DNA of 64,000 nt from Glycomyces arizonensis DSM 44726 (GTDB lineage Bacteria; Actinomycetota; Actinomycetes; Mycobacteriales; Micromonosporaceae). Both the position numbers and the translations under genes were made by a program. The notes beneath the pieces are model-generated. The model had not been told where the DNA came from. It ran no database searches and worked only from the letters and a program-made list of their open reading frames with translations. The DNA is taken from the NCBI RefSeq assembly GCF_000482705.1, contig NZ_AXWO01000004.1, forward strand, positions 62,001 to 126,000. Reading direction: 5' to 3'. Below are positions 33,149 to 41,195 of the stretch, in pieces (position 1 is the stretch's first letter; each line of letters starts with the position of its first letter).

Positions 33149-33891
33149 AGGAAGTCGACGAGCCGCGCGTTGACGACGTCAGGCCGCTCGGCGGACACCA
33201 GGTGCTTGGCGCCTTCGACGGGCATGACCTCGGCATGGCCGATCTCGGCGGCGATGCCTTCGGCGTCGTCACGCGAGATGGTCTCGTCTTCGGTGCCGTA
33301 GACCACCAGCGTCTCGGCTTCGATCCCGCCGAGCCGGCCGCGGAGGTCGAACCTCGCGAGCGCTTCGCAGCAGCTCGCGTAGCCCTCCGCGTCGCACGCG
33401 GCGAACCGCTTGCGGAACTCGGCGACGACCTTCGGGTGCGCGGCGTGGAACCTGGGCGTGAACCAGCGGCCCATCGTGGCGTCGGCGAGGACCTCGCAGC
33501 CCTCGGCCTTGACCGTGGTGGCCCGCTCGTGCCAGCCCTCGATGGTGCCGAGCTTGGGGGCGGTGCTCATGAGCACGAGGCGGCCGACTCGGTCCGGATG
33601 GTGCAGCGCCATCGTCATCGCGATCGCGCCGCCCAGCGAGATGCCGACCACGTGCGCCCGCTCGGCGCCGACCCCGTCGAGCAGGTCGGCGACGTCGTCG
33701 GCGAGATCGCCGACGGTCCAGTCGCCGGGCTCGGCGTTGGTGCCGCCATGCCCGCGGGTGTCGAAGCGCACCAGCCGAAACCGCTCGGTGAGCGGCCCGA
33801 CCTGCGGTGCCCACATGTCGAGCGTGGCACCCAGCGAGTTGACCAGCACGACGGGCGTTCCCGCCCCGTCGACAAGGTGGTACGGAATCAT
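33121..33891 (-). CDS. Alpha/beta hydrolase, 3-oxoadipate enol-lactonase-like
   Basis: A 256-residue alpha/beta hydrolase. The nucleophile elbow is GISLGG (about residue 92), the acid is in VVYGTEDETIS (about 200), and the His in GAKHLVSAERPDVVN (about 225). The order and the RFDTRGHGGTNAEPGDWT segment match PcaD-type enol-lactonases, but no other protocatechuate genes are nearby, so the substrate is open. ATG 33891 has GGAGG seven bases upstream; ATG 33918 lacks one. Confidence 0.85.
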   Translation of the reverse strand: MIPYHLVDGAGTPVVLVNSLGATLDMWAPQVGPLTERFRLVRFDTRGHGGTNAEPGDWTVGDLADDVADLLDGVGAERAHVVGISLGGAIAMTMALHHPDRVGRLVLMSTAPKLGTIEGWHERATTVKAEGCEVLADATMGRWFTPRFHAAHPKVVAEFRKRFAACDAEGYASCCEALARFDLRGRLGGIEAETLVVYGTEDETISRDDAEGIAAEIGHAEVMPVEGAKHLVSAERPDVVNARLVDFLQSQVRPGA

Positions 33892-34000
33892 GCAGCGGCC
33901 TCCATTCCAGGGCTGCATGGATCGTATGGGAACCGGAGCCTGCGGGGAAGCGCATCCGACTGATCAGTCACACATCGACAAAACCCCTGCAAGAGCACGT

Positions 34001-34037
34001 GACGGGCGTCTCCAGCCCCTGGCTGGGGACGCCCGTC
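34001..34037. terminator. 17-bp stem hairpin upstream of tRNA-Ala
   Basis: 34001-34017 pairs with 34021-34037 with one G-U pair and a 3-nt loop. There is no T tract. It sits between the divergent hydrolase and tRNA genes, so it may be an isolating terminator or a structured transcript. Confidence 0.55.
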
Positions 34038-34095
34038 AACACTGTGTAAACTAGTCCCGGTTCCAAGGATCCGCGACCTCGGAATCAAACCGCAA

Positions 34096-34171
34096 GGGGC
34101 TTTGGCGCAGTTGGTAGCGCGTTTCCATGGCATGGAAAAGGTCAGGGGTTCGAATCCCCTAAGCTCCACCA
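34096..34171 (+). tRNA. tRNA-Ala (anticodon GGC)
   Basis: A full cloverleaf is visible: acceptor GGGGCTT pairs with AAGCTCC, including the G3:U70 pair that identifies alanine tRNAs. The D arm is GCGC...GCGC, the anticodon stem TTTCC/GGAAA encloses the loop ATGGCAT (anticodon GGC), and the T arm AGGGG-TTCGAAT-CCCCT follows. Discriminator A and an encoded CCA complete it. It reads GCC codons. Confidence 0.97.
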
Positions 34172-34250
34172 GTTTGAGATGCACCCTCTCTGACCAGGTA
34201 AAACAAGTTCGGATTTCCGAGATGATCGGGTGAAAGCTGACATCAGGTTT

Positions 34251-34281
34251 AAAAGCGGCCATCGAATCGATGGCCGCTTTC
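34251..34281 (+). terminator. Terminator after tRNA-Ala
   Basis: A perfect 13-bp stem (34252-34264 with 34268-34280) and a 3-nt loop, ending in TTTCTT. Confidence 0.85.
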
Positions 34282-34306
34282 TTGCTGGGCCTGTCGGCCG
34301 TTCTTC

Positions 34307-35113
34307 TCAGCGGCCTGTGGCGAGGAGGTCGAGGGTGAGCCGGTGAAGGCGTTCGGCGGCGGCGGCGTCGCCGGGCGTGGTGTGGGGGTCGACAGGGCGG
34401 TCGATCGCGAAGGCGCTCAAGGGTGCCGTCGGCGGCTCATTGATGAGGGCGGACAGGGGCGGGACGAGTTCAGCGACCGGTCTGGCGGTGCGCTTCATCT
34501 GCTCGACGAACGCGGCGGTCGGCGGGTCGTACTCCCCGGCGAAACTGGTGGCGACGGGGCCGGGATTGAGCAGGACGTACCGGGTCCGGACGTGCGGGTG
34601 CTCGGCGGCGAAGGCGAGGCCGAGGAGGTCGTTCGCGCGTCCGGCCTGCATCTGGGCCGCGGGGCCGGAGTAGCCGCGCCGCAGTCCCGGGTCGTCCCAG
34701 TGGATCTCGGGTTTCGCCAGGCCCGGCCCGGAGATGTTGACGACGACCGGCGCCGCCGCGCGTTCGAGCCGGTCGAGGAGGCTGCGGCCGAGGACGAACC
34801 GGCTCAGGTATTCGAGCGCGAAGCAGGCTTCGAAGCCGTCGGGCGTCTCGTGCCGGTGTGTGCGGAAGTACCTGGCGCCCATGACGAGCGCGTCGATCCA
34901 GTCGTACCTCGCCGCGAGTTCGACGGCGACGCGCCCGTTCTCGGCGACCAGGGAGAGGTCCGCCGGGACGAAGTGCGCCCCGAGCCCGGCGAGGGCCCCG
35001 CCCTTGTCCTTGTCGCGTCCGACGACGGCCACCTGGTCGCCGAGTGCGAGCCGGTGGCGGGCAAAAGCGGCGCCGATGCCGTCGGTGCCCCCGGTGATGA
35101 CGATCGTCTTCAT
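34307..35113 (-). CDS. Short-chain dehydrogenase/reductase family protein
   Basis: A 268-residue SDR. The nucleotide-binding motif is TGGTDGIGAAFARH (about residues 7-20); VVVNISGPG (about 118) marks the active-site strand. The usual YxxxK is not obvious: the corresponding region reads GYSGPAAQMQAGRANDLLGLAFA, so catalysis is uncertain. The start overlaps the MFS gene stop by ATGA. The MFS transporter and SDR form a coupled pair controlled by the divergent TetR gene. Confidence 0.85.
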   Translation of the reverse strand: MKTIVITGGTDGIGAAFARHRLALGDQVAVVGRDKDKGGALAGLGAHFVPADLSLVAENGRVAVELAARYDWIDALVMGARYFRTHRHETPDGFEACFALEYLSRFVLGRSLLDRLERAAAPVVVNISGPGLAKPEIHWDDPGLRRGYSGPAAQMQAGRANDLLGLAFAAEHPHVRTRYVLLNPGPVATSFAGEYDPPTAAFVEQMKRTARPVAELVPPLSALINEPPTAPLSAFAIDRPVDPHTTPGDAAAAERLHRLTLDLLATGR

Positions 35114-36549
35114 GCTGCGCTCCTTGCGGTCTCGGTGACGGGAGTGTCGATGTGGGTGCGGCCGGGGAGGAGCCACGTGGCGGCGAGGACCGCGGCGAGG
35201 GTCGCGGCCAGGAACCAGTACATGCCCTGGAATCCGCGGACGGGATCGGCGGCGGTCTGGAGGATGAGGGCGACGACGGCGATGCCGATGGAGCCGCCGA
35301 GCTGGTTGAGCGTGTACAGGACCGAGCTGCCCTGGGCCACTTGCGGTGCGGGCAGGGTCCGGTAGAGCGAGCCCATGGTCGGGGCGCTCACGAAGCCGCT
35401 GGCGAGTCCCATGACGAGGGTCGCCGCGACAGGCCACGCGATGGGCGTGTCGGCGTCGAGCCGTGTCAATCCGAGAGCGCAGGCCAGGAGCACGACGGCT
35501 CCGGCGCGGGCGAGGCTGCGGCTGCCGATGCGGTCGGAGATCCAACCCGCGAGGGGCATCGAGACGGTGCCGCCAATGCCGAAGGGCGCGATGAGGAGTC
35601 CGGCCGCCAGGACCCCGGAGGCGTGGACGTCCTGGTAGTACAGCGGCAGGCCCACGAGGCTGGCATACATCACGACGCCGGTGAGGCCCATGATGGCGAC
35701 GCTGGCACTGAAGCCGCGATTGAGGAACAGGCGCAGGTCGATGAGCGGTTCGGCGCCGGGCCGCAGGGCGCGGACAGCATAGGCCGCGAGGAGGACCGCA
35801 CCCGCCGCGAGCGGCAGCAGCGTCTGCCAAGTGGCGAACGCGCGGTGCTCGGCGGCCTGGGACGCGGCGAGGACGAGGGCGGCGATGCCCGGGCCGATGA
35901 GGGCCAGGCCGATGACGTCGAGGCGGGGCAGCGGCTCGGCGGCCTCGCGCGGAGCGTCGGCCGGGAGGACCCGCAGCGACAGGACGAAGACGAGGGCGGC
36001 GATGGCGAGGCCGAGGTGGAACATCCAGGGCCAGTCGAGACGTTCGAGGACGGCGCCGCCGAAGATCGGGCCGACGACGGGCCCGAGGGACAGCACGATG
36101 CCCATCAGGCCCATGACGCGCCCGGCGCGGGCGGGGCCGGCGGCGCGGGCGAGCAGGATGAGCACGAGCGGATCGAGGATGCCTGCGCCGAAGCCCTGGA
36201 CGACGCGGAAGGCGATGAGACTGCCCGCGTCCCAGGCGAATCCGGCGCCGAGTGAGGCGGCGGCGAACACGATGAGCCCGGCGAGCCACATGCGGCGGCC
36301 GCCGAAGCGGTCGACGGCCCAGGTGGTGAAGGGGATGGCGACGGTGACGGCGAGGAGGAACCCGGTCGAGGCCCATCCCATGACGGCGAGCGAGGCGTCG
36401 AACTCGGCCGCCAGCAGGTCCAGGCCCACCGCGACCATCGTGCTGCTCAGCAGCCCGAGCACGCCGCCGAGGAGGACCACTCCGACCTGGCGCAGCAGTG
36501 CCGCGTCAAGGCGGTCGCTTTCATTCGAGGGCAAGACGACTCCGATCAA
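35110..36549 (-). CDS. MFS drug:proton antiporter, DHA2/EmrB-QacA type
   Basis: A 479-residue transporter with about 14 transmembrane helices. Motifs are WASTGFLLAVTVAIPFTTWAVDRFGGRRMW (motif A region, about residues 58-88), RVVQGFGAGILDPLVLILLAR (motif B, about 113) and GPVVGPIFGGAVLERLDWPWMF (motif C, about 155). It likely exports a cationic or amphipathic compound. It is divergent from the TetR gene at 36660, with a dyad between them, so drug-responsive repression is expected. Confidence 0.93.
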   Translation of the reverse strand: MIGVVLPSNESDRLDAALLRQVGVVLLGGVLGLLSSTMVAVGLDLLAAEFDASLAVMGWASTGFLLAVTVAIPFTTWAVDRFGGRRMWLAGLIVFAAASLGAGFAWDAGSLIAFRVVQGFGAGILDPLVLILLARAAGPARAGRVMGLMGIVLSLGPVVGPIFGGAVLERLDWPWMFHLGLAIAALVFVLSLRVLPADAPREAAEPLPRLDVIGLALIGPGIAALVLAASQAAEHRAFATWQTLLPLAAGAVLLAAYAVRALRPGAEPLIDLRLFLNRGFSASVAIMGLTGVVMYASLVGLPLYYQDVHASGVLAAGLLIAPFGIGGTVSMPLAGWISDRIGSRSLARAGAVVLLACALGLTRLDADTPIAWPVAATLVMGLASGFVSAPTMGSLYRTLPAPQVAQGSSVLYTLNQLGGSIGIAVVALILQTAADPVRGFQGMYWFLAATLAAVLAATWLLPGRTHIDTPVTETARSAA

Positions 36550-36584
36550 AACTAGACTGACAAGTATAAAAATATGACCTGGTA

Positions 36585-36597
36585 AGTATTACATACT
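36585..36597. promoter_or_regulatory. Putative TetR operator
   Basis: AGTAT-TAC-ATACT dyad between the divergent MFS and TetR genes, in an otherwise rare AT-rich stretch (36550-36600). Confidence 0.55.
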
Positions 36598-36647
36598 GAC
36601 GAGGCTGGAAAACTGGACCTGTGAGTCCAGGTCGCTACCTGCTCGGT

Positions 36648-36659
36648 TACGCTGGGCCG
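36648..36659 (+). promoter_or_regulatory. Putative leaderless -10 element
   Basis: TACGCT, six bases, then ATG 36660. Confidence 0.5.
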
Positions 36660-37286
36660 ATGGATGCGACGACGGCCCCGCGGGGGCGCATGGTCAAGCG
36701 GCAGGCGATTCTCGCGGCCGCGTTCGGCGAGTTCGCAGCCCGCGGCTACGCCCAGACGGGCGTCGACGAGGTCGCCGCCGCGGCCGGGGTCGCCAAGGCC
36801 ACCGTCTACAACCACTTCGGCGACAAGGAGACCTTGCTGCGCGAGGCCATCGCCGCCAGCGCCGAGGCCGCCACCGCCAAGAACCTCGCGGCCATCGAAC
36901 GCCTCGTCGACACCGGTGGCGACCTGCGCCCGATCCTCGAGGACGTCGGCCTGCGTCTCATCCAGTGCTACTGCGACGACGACTCCTGGGCGCTGCGGCG
37001 CCTGCTCTACGCCGAACTCGCGCACCTGCCCGACCTACTGGAGATCGTCCAGGTCCAAGCGGCCGAACGCGTTCAGCGCGTCCTCGCCGACCGCCTCGCC
37101 CGCCTCGCGCTCGCCGGACACCTGCGCCTCACCGACCCCGACGCCGCCGTCGAGCACCTCAGCGCCCTCCTCACCGGCCCCCTCGAAGCCCGCGCGCGCT
37201 GGGGCACCCGCCGCCTCCCCGCCAAGGAGATGCGCCAGATCGCGGCCGCCGCGATCGACGTCTTCCTCCACGCCTACGGGACCTGA
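36660..37286 (+). CDS. TetR-family regulator of the MFS/SDR pair
   Basis: A 208-residue TetR protein. The HTH is RQAILAAAFGEFAARGYAQTGVDEVAAAAGVAKATVYNHFGDKETLLREAI (about residues 13-63). The C-terminal part resembles the AefR/TetR_C_7 type with a SWALRRLLYAELAHLP stretch. ATG 36660 is the start in view of the leaderless -10 TACGCT. It probably represses the divergent transporter. Confidence 0.92.
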   Translation: MDATTAPRGRMVKRQAILAAAFGEFAARGYAQTGVDEVAAAAGVAKATVYNHFGDKETLLREAIAASAEAATAKNLAAIERLVDTGGDLRPILEDVGLRLIQCYCDDDSWALRRLLYAELAHLPDLLEIVQVQAAERVQRVLADRLARLALAGHLRLTDPDAAVEHLSALLTGPLEARARWGTRRLPAKEMRQIAAAAIDVFLHAYGT

Positions 37287-37400
37287 CGCGGCTGCGCCCG
37301 CCGGAAACCAGCGCCGAATCTGACGCTCGCAGCCGACCTCGCCGTCTGGCGTGAGGAGTGCGACGAGCACTCACGGTCGTGAGCGCCCGCCGCCGGTCGC

Positions 37401-37718
37401 CTAGATCCGGGCCGCGTATTTTTTGGCACCGGCTTCTCGGAGGACGGTCTTCACACTCGAAAGACTGATCGAGTGCCGCGTGGCGAGGTCCTTCTGGATT
37501 GCTCCGGCGAGGTAGTCTTCGATGAGTCGTCGGCGGTCCTTGGGGGCCAGCCTTTTGCGGAGCGGACGGGGTGCCGTTCGAACAAGAGATTGGGGGCCTG
37601 GACTGCGTTCCTGGCTTTTCGTGTTGGGTTTCGCATGGTTCGCCAGGTCGGATCGCAACGCTTTTACCAGCGGAAACGTGTTCGAATAATCCTTCAGTAC
37701 CTCCACAGAACTAGACAT
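37401..37718 (-). CDS. Small resolvase-type HTH protein (element copy 1)
   Basis: A 105-residue basic protein with a C-terminal helix-turn-helix like that of site-specific resolvases: RRRLIEDYLAGAIQKDLATRHSISLSSVKTVLREAGAKK (about residues 64-102). No catalytic recombinase domain is present. Its N-terminal half (NTFPLVKALRSDLANHAKPN...) is shared with the copy at 43976. DNA identity between the two copies continues past the gene ends, so this behaves as a dispersed element. A terminator-like hairpin follows on the other side (37726-37754). Confidence 0.7.
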   Translation of the reverse strand: MSSSVEVLKDYSNTFPLVKALRSDLANHAKPNTKSQERSPGPQSLVRTAPRPLRKRLAPKDRRRLIEDYLAGAIQKDLATRHSISLSSVKTVLREAGAKKYAARI

Positions 37719-37725
37719 TGGGTAG

Positions 37726-37757
37726 GAGAGCGGTCATCGACACGATGGCCGCTCTTC
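37726..37757. terminator. Hairpin bordering HTH element copy 1
   Basis: GAGCGGTCATCG pairs with CGATGGCCGCTC around a 3-nt loop, then TTCTCG. Similar GAGCGGYCAYC hairpins border the copy at 47.7 kb and lie at 60005-60032. Confidence 0.6.
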
Positions 37758-37918
37758 TCGTTGTTATCGTCTCAAACCACAGCCAGTCGGCAGGGATTGG
37801 TACATCCTCGATCTCTGATCCAGGCTCTAGGAGTGCGTCAAGTTTGCGCCGCTGCGGTGTCACCGGCTGGCGTTACGATCCGTGCGCCCGTGTAACTCAG
37901 AGAAGAAAGACCTGGATC

Positions 37919-38923
37919 ATGCCTCTCACCACCCCTCCTCGCCCCTACGACATTCTCGCGCTGTTCCCGGAACTCGCTGCGTTCGCGAGGACTGCGGTGC
38001 GGCTCCATCCCCGCCATGGGAACCCAAGTATCGGAGAGAGCTCGGTCGGCGGCCCGCTGCTGTGGCCCGCTGACGAGCCATGGCCGATGTGTGCCCTAGA
38101 ACATGAAGATCTGAACGACGAGCCCCTTGATTACATTCGTGCGGAACGGGAGTTCCTGCGTGAGCGCGACCGCCGCGAGGAACTCGGCGAGAAGACCTCG
38201 TACGAGGGAAACCGCGACCGGTTGCACGAGTTGCGCCTTGAAAACTCAAGCGACAACTATCCCGACTACGACGAGGACGCGCCGCAGCCGCTCATCCCGG
38301 TCGCGCAGTTGTACTACCGTGATGTGCCCGGCCTGCCCTGGGCCGACCGGTACGATCTCCTGCAGATCTTGTGGTGCCCCAGAGATCACCCTGACGCGGA
38401 CACGCCCTTCAATCCGGTCTTCGAGCTCCGCTGGCGCCGCGCTGAGCAGGTCACAGCGACGTTGAGTGAGCCGCCGCGACCGGTGATTTGCGCCAGTGAG
38501 TATGTGCCGAACGTCTGCGTCGTCCATCCCGAGTCGGTGACCGAGTATCCGAACACCAGTGACTTGCCTGAGCCGCTTGCCCATCGGATCCTCGAATGGG
38601 CGGAGAAGCAGGACCTGTCGGCCGCGTACAACTGGAATGTCGCGTTCGCGCCCGGCTGGAAGGTCATGGGGCACGGCGGCATCTGGGGGATCATCGACCC
38701 GCACCCGATCGTGTGCGACTGCGGCGCTGAACAGTTGCCGCTGTTCACCGCTGCCAGTGGGGAGTTCGATGGCGGCACCAGGAGCTGGCGGCCGATCGAG
38801 GAGGCCGGAACCGGCTACCGCCACTCAGACCCGGTCGAGGTGGTCATCGGTCGCGGGTACACGCTGCAGCTGTACTACTGCCCAGAGTCGGAGCACCACC
38901 CCGGCCGCACCGAGATGTTCTAG
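37919..38923 (+). CDS. DUF1963/YwqG-like protein
   Basis: A 334-residue protein. The pattern SSVGGPLLWPADEPWPMCA (about residues 41-59), PLIPVAQLYYRDVPGLPWADRYDLLQILWCPRDH (about 121-154) and the C-terminal QLYYCPESEHHPGR fit the DUF1963/YwqG family of unknown role. GC content is lower than in neighbours. It lies in a three-gene segment (37.7-39.85 kb) that ends in a truncated dehydrogenase, suggesting acquisition. ATG 37919 follows a purine-rich AGAAGAAAGA. Confidence 0.7.
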   Translation: MPLTTPPRPYDILALFPELAAFARTAVRLHPRHGNPSIGESSVGGPLLWPADEPWPMCALEHEDLNDEPLDYIRAEREFLRERDRREELGEKTSYEGNRDRLHELRLENSSDNYPDYDEDAPQPLIPVAQLYYRDVPGLPWADRYDLLQILWCPRDHPDADTPFNPVFELRWRRAEQVTATLSEPPRPVICASEYVPNVCVVHPESVTEYPNTSDLPEPLAHRILEWAEKQDLSAAYNWNVAFAPGWKVMGHGGIWGIIDPHPIVCDCGAEQLPLFTAASGEFDGGTRSWRPIEEAGTGYRHSDPVEVVIGRGYTLQLYYCPESEHHPGRTEMF

Positions 38924-39000
38924 ATCAATATGCCACTCCGATGTCGGTGCTGTTTGGACCTGATGCCGAGTGGTTTCGGGGCACCTGAGATGAGCAGGTC

Positions 39001-39495
39001 ATGACCAGGAGTGCCGAGCAGCCACTTCTCTTTCTCGACGTTGATGGGACTGTGATCCCCTTCAGCCAGAACGGAAGCGGATCAGCCGAAACCGCTAGAG
39101 ACGCATACCTTGCCCGGATCGACCCTGAGTTGGGAAGGCGGTTGGCAGCGCTGCCATGCGCTCTGGTCTGGGCCACGACCTGGGAAGATGTGGCCAATAC
39201 CGAAGTAGCTTCCAGGTTGGGACTAGCACCATTGCGGGTGGTGCACTGGCCGGAAGCATCAAACGAGGACGAATACGAGGACCGCTGGTTCAACCTGCAC
39301 TGGAAGACTCGCACGCTGGTTGCATGGGCCGGTGGACGCCCCTTTGCCTGGGTCGACGACGAGATTTCCGATGCTGATGTTGAGTGGGTTGCCGCTCATC
39401 ACCACGGCCGCGCTCTTCTCCACCCTGTTGCTGCCGCCCAGGGCATCACCCATCACGACCTCGAAGCCCTAGCTGCCTGGTTTCAGGGAGTCTGA
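39001..39495 (+). CDS. HAD-domain protein
   Basis: A 164-residue protein beginning LLFLDVDGTVIPF, the DxDGT motif I of HAD phosphatases. ALVWATTWEDVANTEVASRLGL (about 54-75) and FAWVDDEISDADVEW (about 114-128, motif IV-like DD) follow. It resembles the short HAD domains found alone or with RNA-repair proteins; activity is inferred. Lower GC and mixed codon use mark it as part of the acquired segment. Confidence 0.8.
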   Translation: MTRSAEQPLLFLDVDGTVIPFSQNGSGSAETARDAYLARIDPELGRRLAALPCALVWATTWEDVANTEVASRLGLAPLRVVHWPEASNEDEYEDRWFNLHWKTRTLVAWAGGRPFAWVDDEISDADVEWVAAHHHGRALLHPVAAAQGITHHDLEALAAWFQGV

Positions 39496-39590
39496 AGCTC
39501 GCCGCCAGCTCGGTCCTCACTGATACTCCGACGCTTCAGCCGGTGGCGGTCTGGCAACGCATAGGGCTCGAGCCTCTGAGGAGATCTCGT

Positions 39591-39602
39591 TAGGCTGCCG
39601 AA
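39591..39602 (+). promoter_or_regulatory. Putative leaderless -10 element
   Basis: TAGGCT, six bases, then GTG 39603. Confidence 0.4.
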
Positions 39603-39851
39603 GTGGATCGATGGGTGGAAGTGGATGATCGCGAGCTCGGGTGGTTGATCGAGGCTTGCGGGTCTGAGAAGGTGACGGGGTTCGGGCCTCCGCCTTATCC
39701 TGCAGGGCTTTGGATTCTGCATGCGATGTACGAGGTGGGGCCTGACGGGGACGAGTCGCTTCTTCGCGGTGCGGACGGCGTGGACGAGGATGACGACGAG
39801 CCGGGTTGGCCTGCCGATCCGGGATCGGGACTGTCAGAAACAATAAACTGA
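39603..39851 (+). CDS. Small acidic hypothetical protein
   Basis: An 82-residue acidic protein (ELGWLIEACGSEKVTGFGPPPYPAGLWILHAMYEV near the start, Asp/Glu-rich end). Family not recognised. GTG 39603 follows TAGGCT by six bases. Its end coincides with the breakpoint of the truncated dehydrogenase gene on the other strand, so its last codons may be junction sequence. Confidence 0.5.
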   Translation: MDRWVEVDDRELGWLIEACGSEKVTGFGPPPYPAGLWILHAMYEVGPDGDESLLRGADGVDEDDDEPGWPADPGSGLSETIN

Positions 39852-40007
39852 CACTCCCCCGCGGAGCACCAGCAGCTCGCGGTAGGAGAGCGCGGCGGCC
39901 CTCACCGCCACCGCGACCTGCCCGGGGCCGGGCTCGGGGTCCTCGTGGTGCCGGATCGACAGCCCGTCGATGCCCTCGCCTGCCGCGCCCAGATGGTAGC
40001 TACGCAC
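39850..40007 (-). pseudogene. 5' fragment of a zinc-type alcohol dehydrogenase/quinone reductase
   Basis: Read on the minus strand, GTG 40007 opens a frame MRSYHLGAAGEGIDGLSIR then HHEDPEPGPGQVAVAVRAA and ALSYRELLVLRGG, the typical start of a medium-chain dehydrogenase (MDR). The frame breaks near 39850 with no catalytic or NAD-binding domain. The GTG overlaps the SnoaL stop, so it was once the second gene of that operon. The acquired segment 37.7-39.85 kb abuts the break. Confidence 0.75.
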
Positions 40008-40401
40008 GTTCGTCAGGTGTGTCGAGGTTGAGCGGCACCTCTCCGGCAGTCTTGCTGTAGCCGAGCGCCTCGACGATGCGGCCCTCGCGCACGCGCATGA
40101 GGTTCACGCCGCGGACCGAGTCGGCGGGCCCGTCGCCGAAGCGGTACCGCCAGCGGATCGTCGCCCGCTCACCCGCGACCGTCACCTCCTCGGGTTCGAA
40201 CCGGGTCGAGCGGTCCGCGGCGAGCGCTCGCCAGAACGCCAGGCACGCGTCGCGGCCCTCGTAGCGGGCGCCGTCCGGAGCGGGCTGGATAGCCTCCATG
40301 ACACAGGCCTCGTCGACGAGCTCGGCGAGCTCGTCGGGCACATGGCGAGTGAACGCACGGTTGAATCGGTCGATGACCTCGGCAGTGGAAAGGGACGACA
40401 T
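40000..40401 (-). CDS. SnoaL-like/NTF2-family protein
   Basis: A 133-residue NTF2-fold protein (VIDRFNRAFTRHVPDELAELVDEACVMEAIQPAPDGARYEGRDACLAFW near the start; VNLMRVREGRIVEALGYSK near the end). It contains the usual cone-shaped pocket residues but no diagnostic catalytic motif. ATG 40401 has GGAG seven bases upstream. It is divergent from the TetR gene at 40492 and formerly preceded a dehydrogenase that is now truncated. Confidence 0.85.
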   Translation of the reverse strand: MSSLSTAEVIDRFNRAFTRHVPDELAELVDEACVMEAIQPAPDGARYEGRDACLAFWRALAADRSTRFEPEEVTVAGERATIRWRYRFGDGPADSVRGVNLMRVREGRIVEALGYSKTAGEVPLNLDTPDERA

Positions 40402-40431
40402 CAACGCACTCCAGAAAGTAGATAGAACGAT

Positions 40432-40455
40432 CGGTCTAGAACACTATATAGACCG
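40432..40455. promoter_or_regulatory. Putative TetR operator
   Basis: CGGTCTA (40432-40438) and TAGACCG (40449-40455) form a dyad; a further ATCGGTC half-site follows at 40463-40470. It lies between the divergent SnoaL and TetR genes. Confidence 0.65.
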
Positions 40456-40491
40456 GTTGATCTATCGGTCAAGAGGTGTCAAGATGAAGCC

Positions 40492-41067
40492 ATGAGCACT
40501 CCAGACGCACCCGGTCCGCGCGAGCGCCTCCTGGAGGCGGCCCAGTCGCTGACCTACAGCCACGGCATGGGCGTCGGCGTCGACGCCCTCCTCACCGCCG
40601 CAAACGTCGCCCGGCGGTCGCTTTACGAGCACTTCGGCGGCAAGGACGGCCTGCTCACCGAGGTCCTCAAGCGCGCAACTGAAGCGGACGAGTCCCGCTA
40701 CGCGGCGACCATGGACGGCGCTGGCGAGGACCCGCGCGACCGCCTTCTCGCGGTGTTCGACGATTTGGAAGGCGTGATCGCCGAACCCGGCTTCCGCGGC
40801 TGCCGCTACCTCGCGGCGGATCTGGCCCTCACCGACCCGCATCATCCCGGCCATGCGGTCACCCGCGCTTACCGCGAGCGCGTCAGCGGACGCCTCGAAC
40901 ACGAGCTGCGCCGTCTCGAGCATCCCCGGCCCGCCCTCGCCGCCGACCAGCTGCTGCTGCTCATCGACGGCGCCCTGGCGGCCGGAGCCACACGACTCAA
41001 GACCGAGCCGGCCGCCGCCGCCCGCGAACTGGCCGAACTGGTCATCGACACCAGGAGCAGACCCTGA
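40492..41067 (+). CDS. TetR-family regulator
   Basis: A 191-residue TetR protein with HTH RERLLEAAQSLTYSHGMGVGVDALLTAANVARRSLYEHFGGKDGLLTEVL (about residues 9-58). The ligand domain has a GFRGCRYLAADLALTDPHHP stretch, as in many AcrR-like regulators. It is divergent from the SnoaL gene and separated from it by a clear dyad, so it likely represses that small operon. Confidence 0.92.
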   Translation: MSTPDAPGPRERLLEAAQSLTYSHGMGVGVDALLTAANVARRSLYEHFGGKDGLLTEVLKRATEADESRYAATMDGAGEDPRDRLLAVFDDLEGVIAEPGFRGCRYLAADLALTDPHHPGHAVTRAYRERVSGRLEHELRRLEHPRPALAADQLLLLIDGALAAGATRLKTEPAAAARELAELVIDTRSRP

Positions 41068-41195
41068 GGCGAACGGCCCGCAACCGGTCAGGACGGCCCC
41101 GCCGACACCGATGCCTCGAAGACCGATGGCTTTCGGCCCCGCCGCCGGTCTGCACAAGTGCGGCCGCACGGCCGCACGATCAGAAGGAGTGGCAC

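Noticed and set aside
34307-36376. Minus-strand frame joining part of the MFS region to the SDR
   Set aside because: The upstream part is Arg/Pro-rich shadow of the MFS gene; the SDR begins at ATG 35113.
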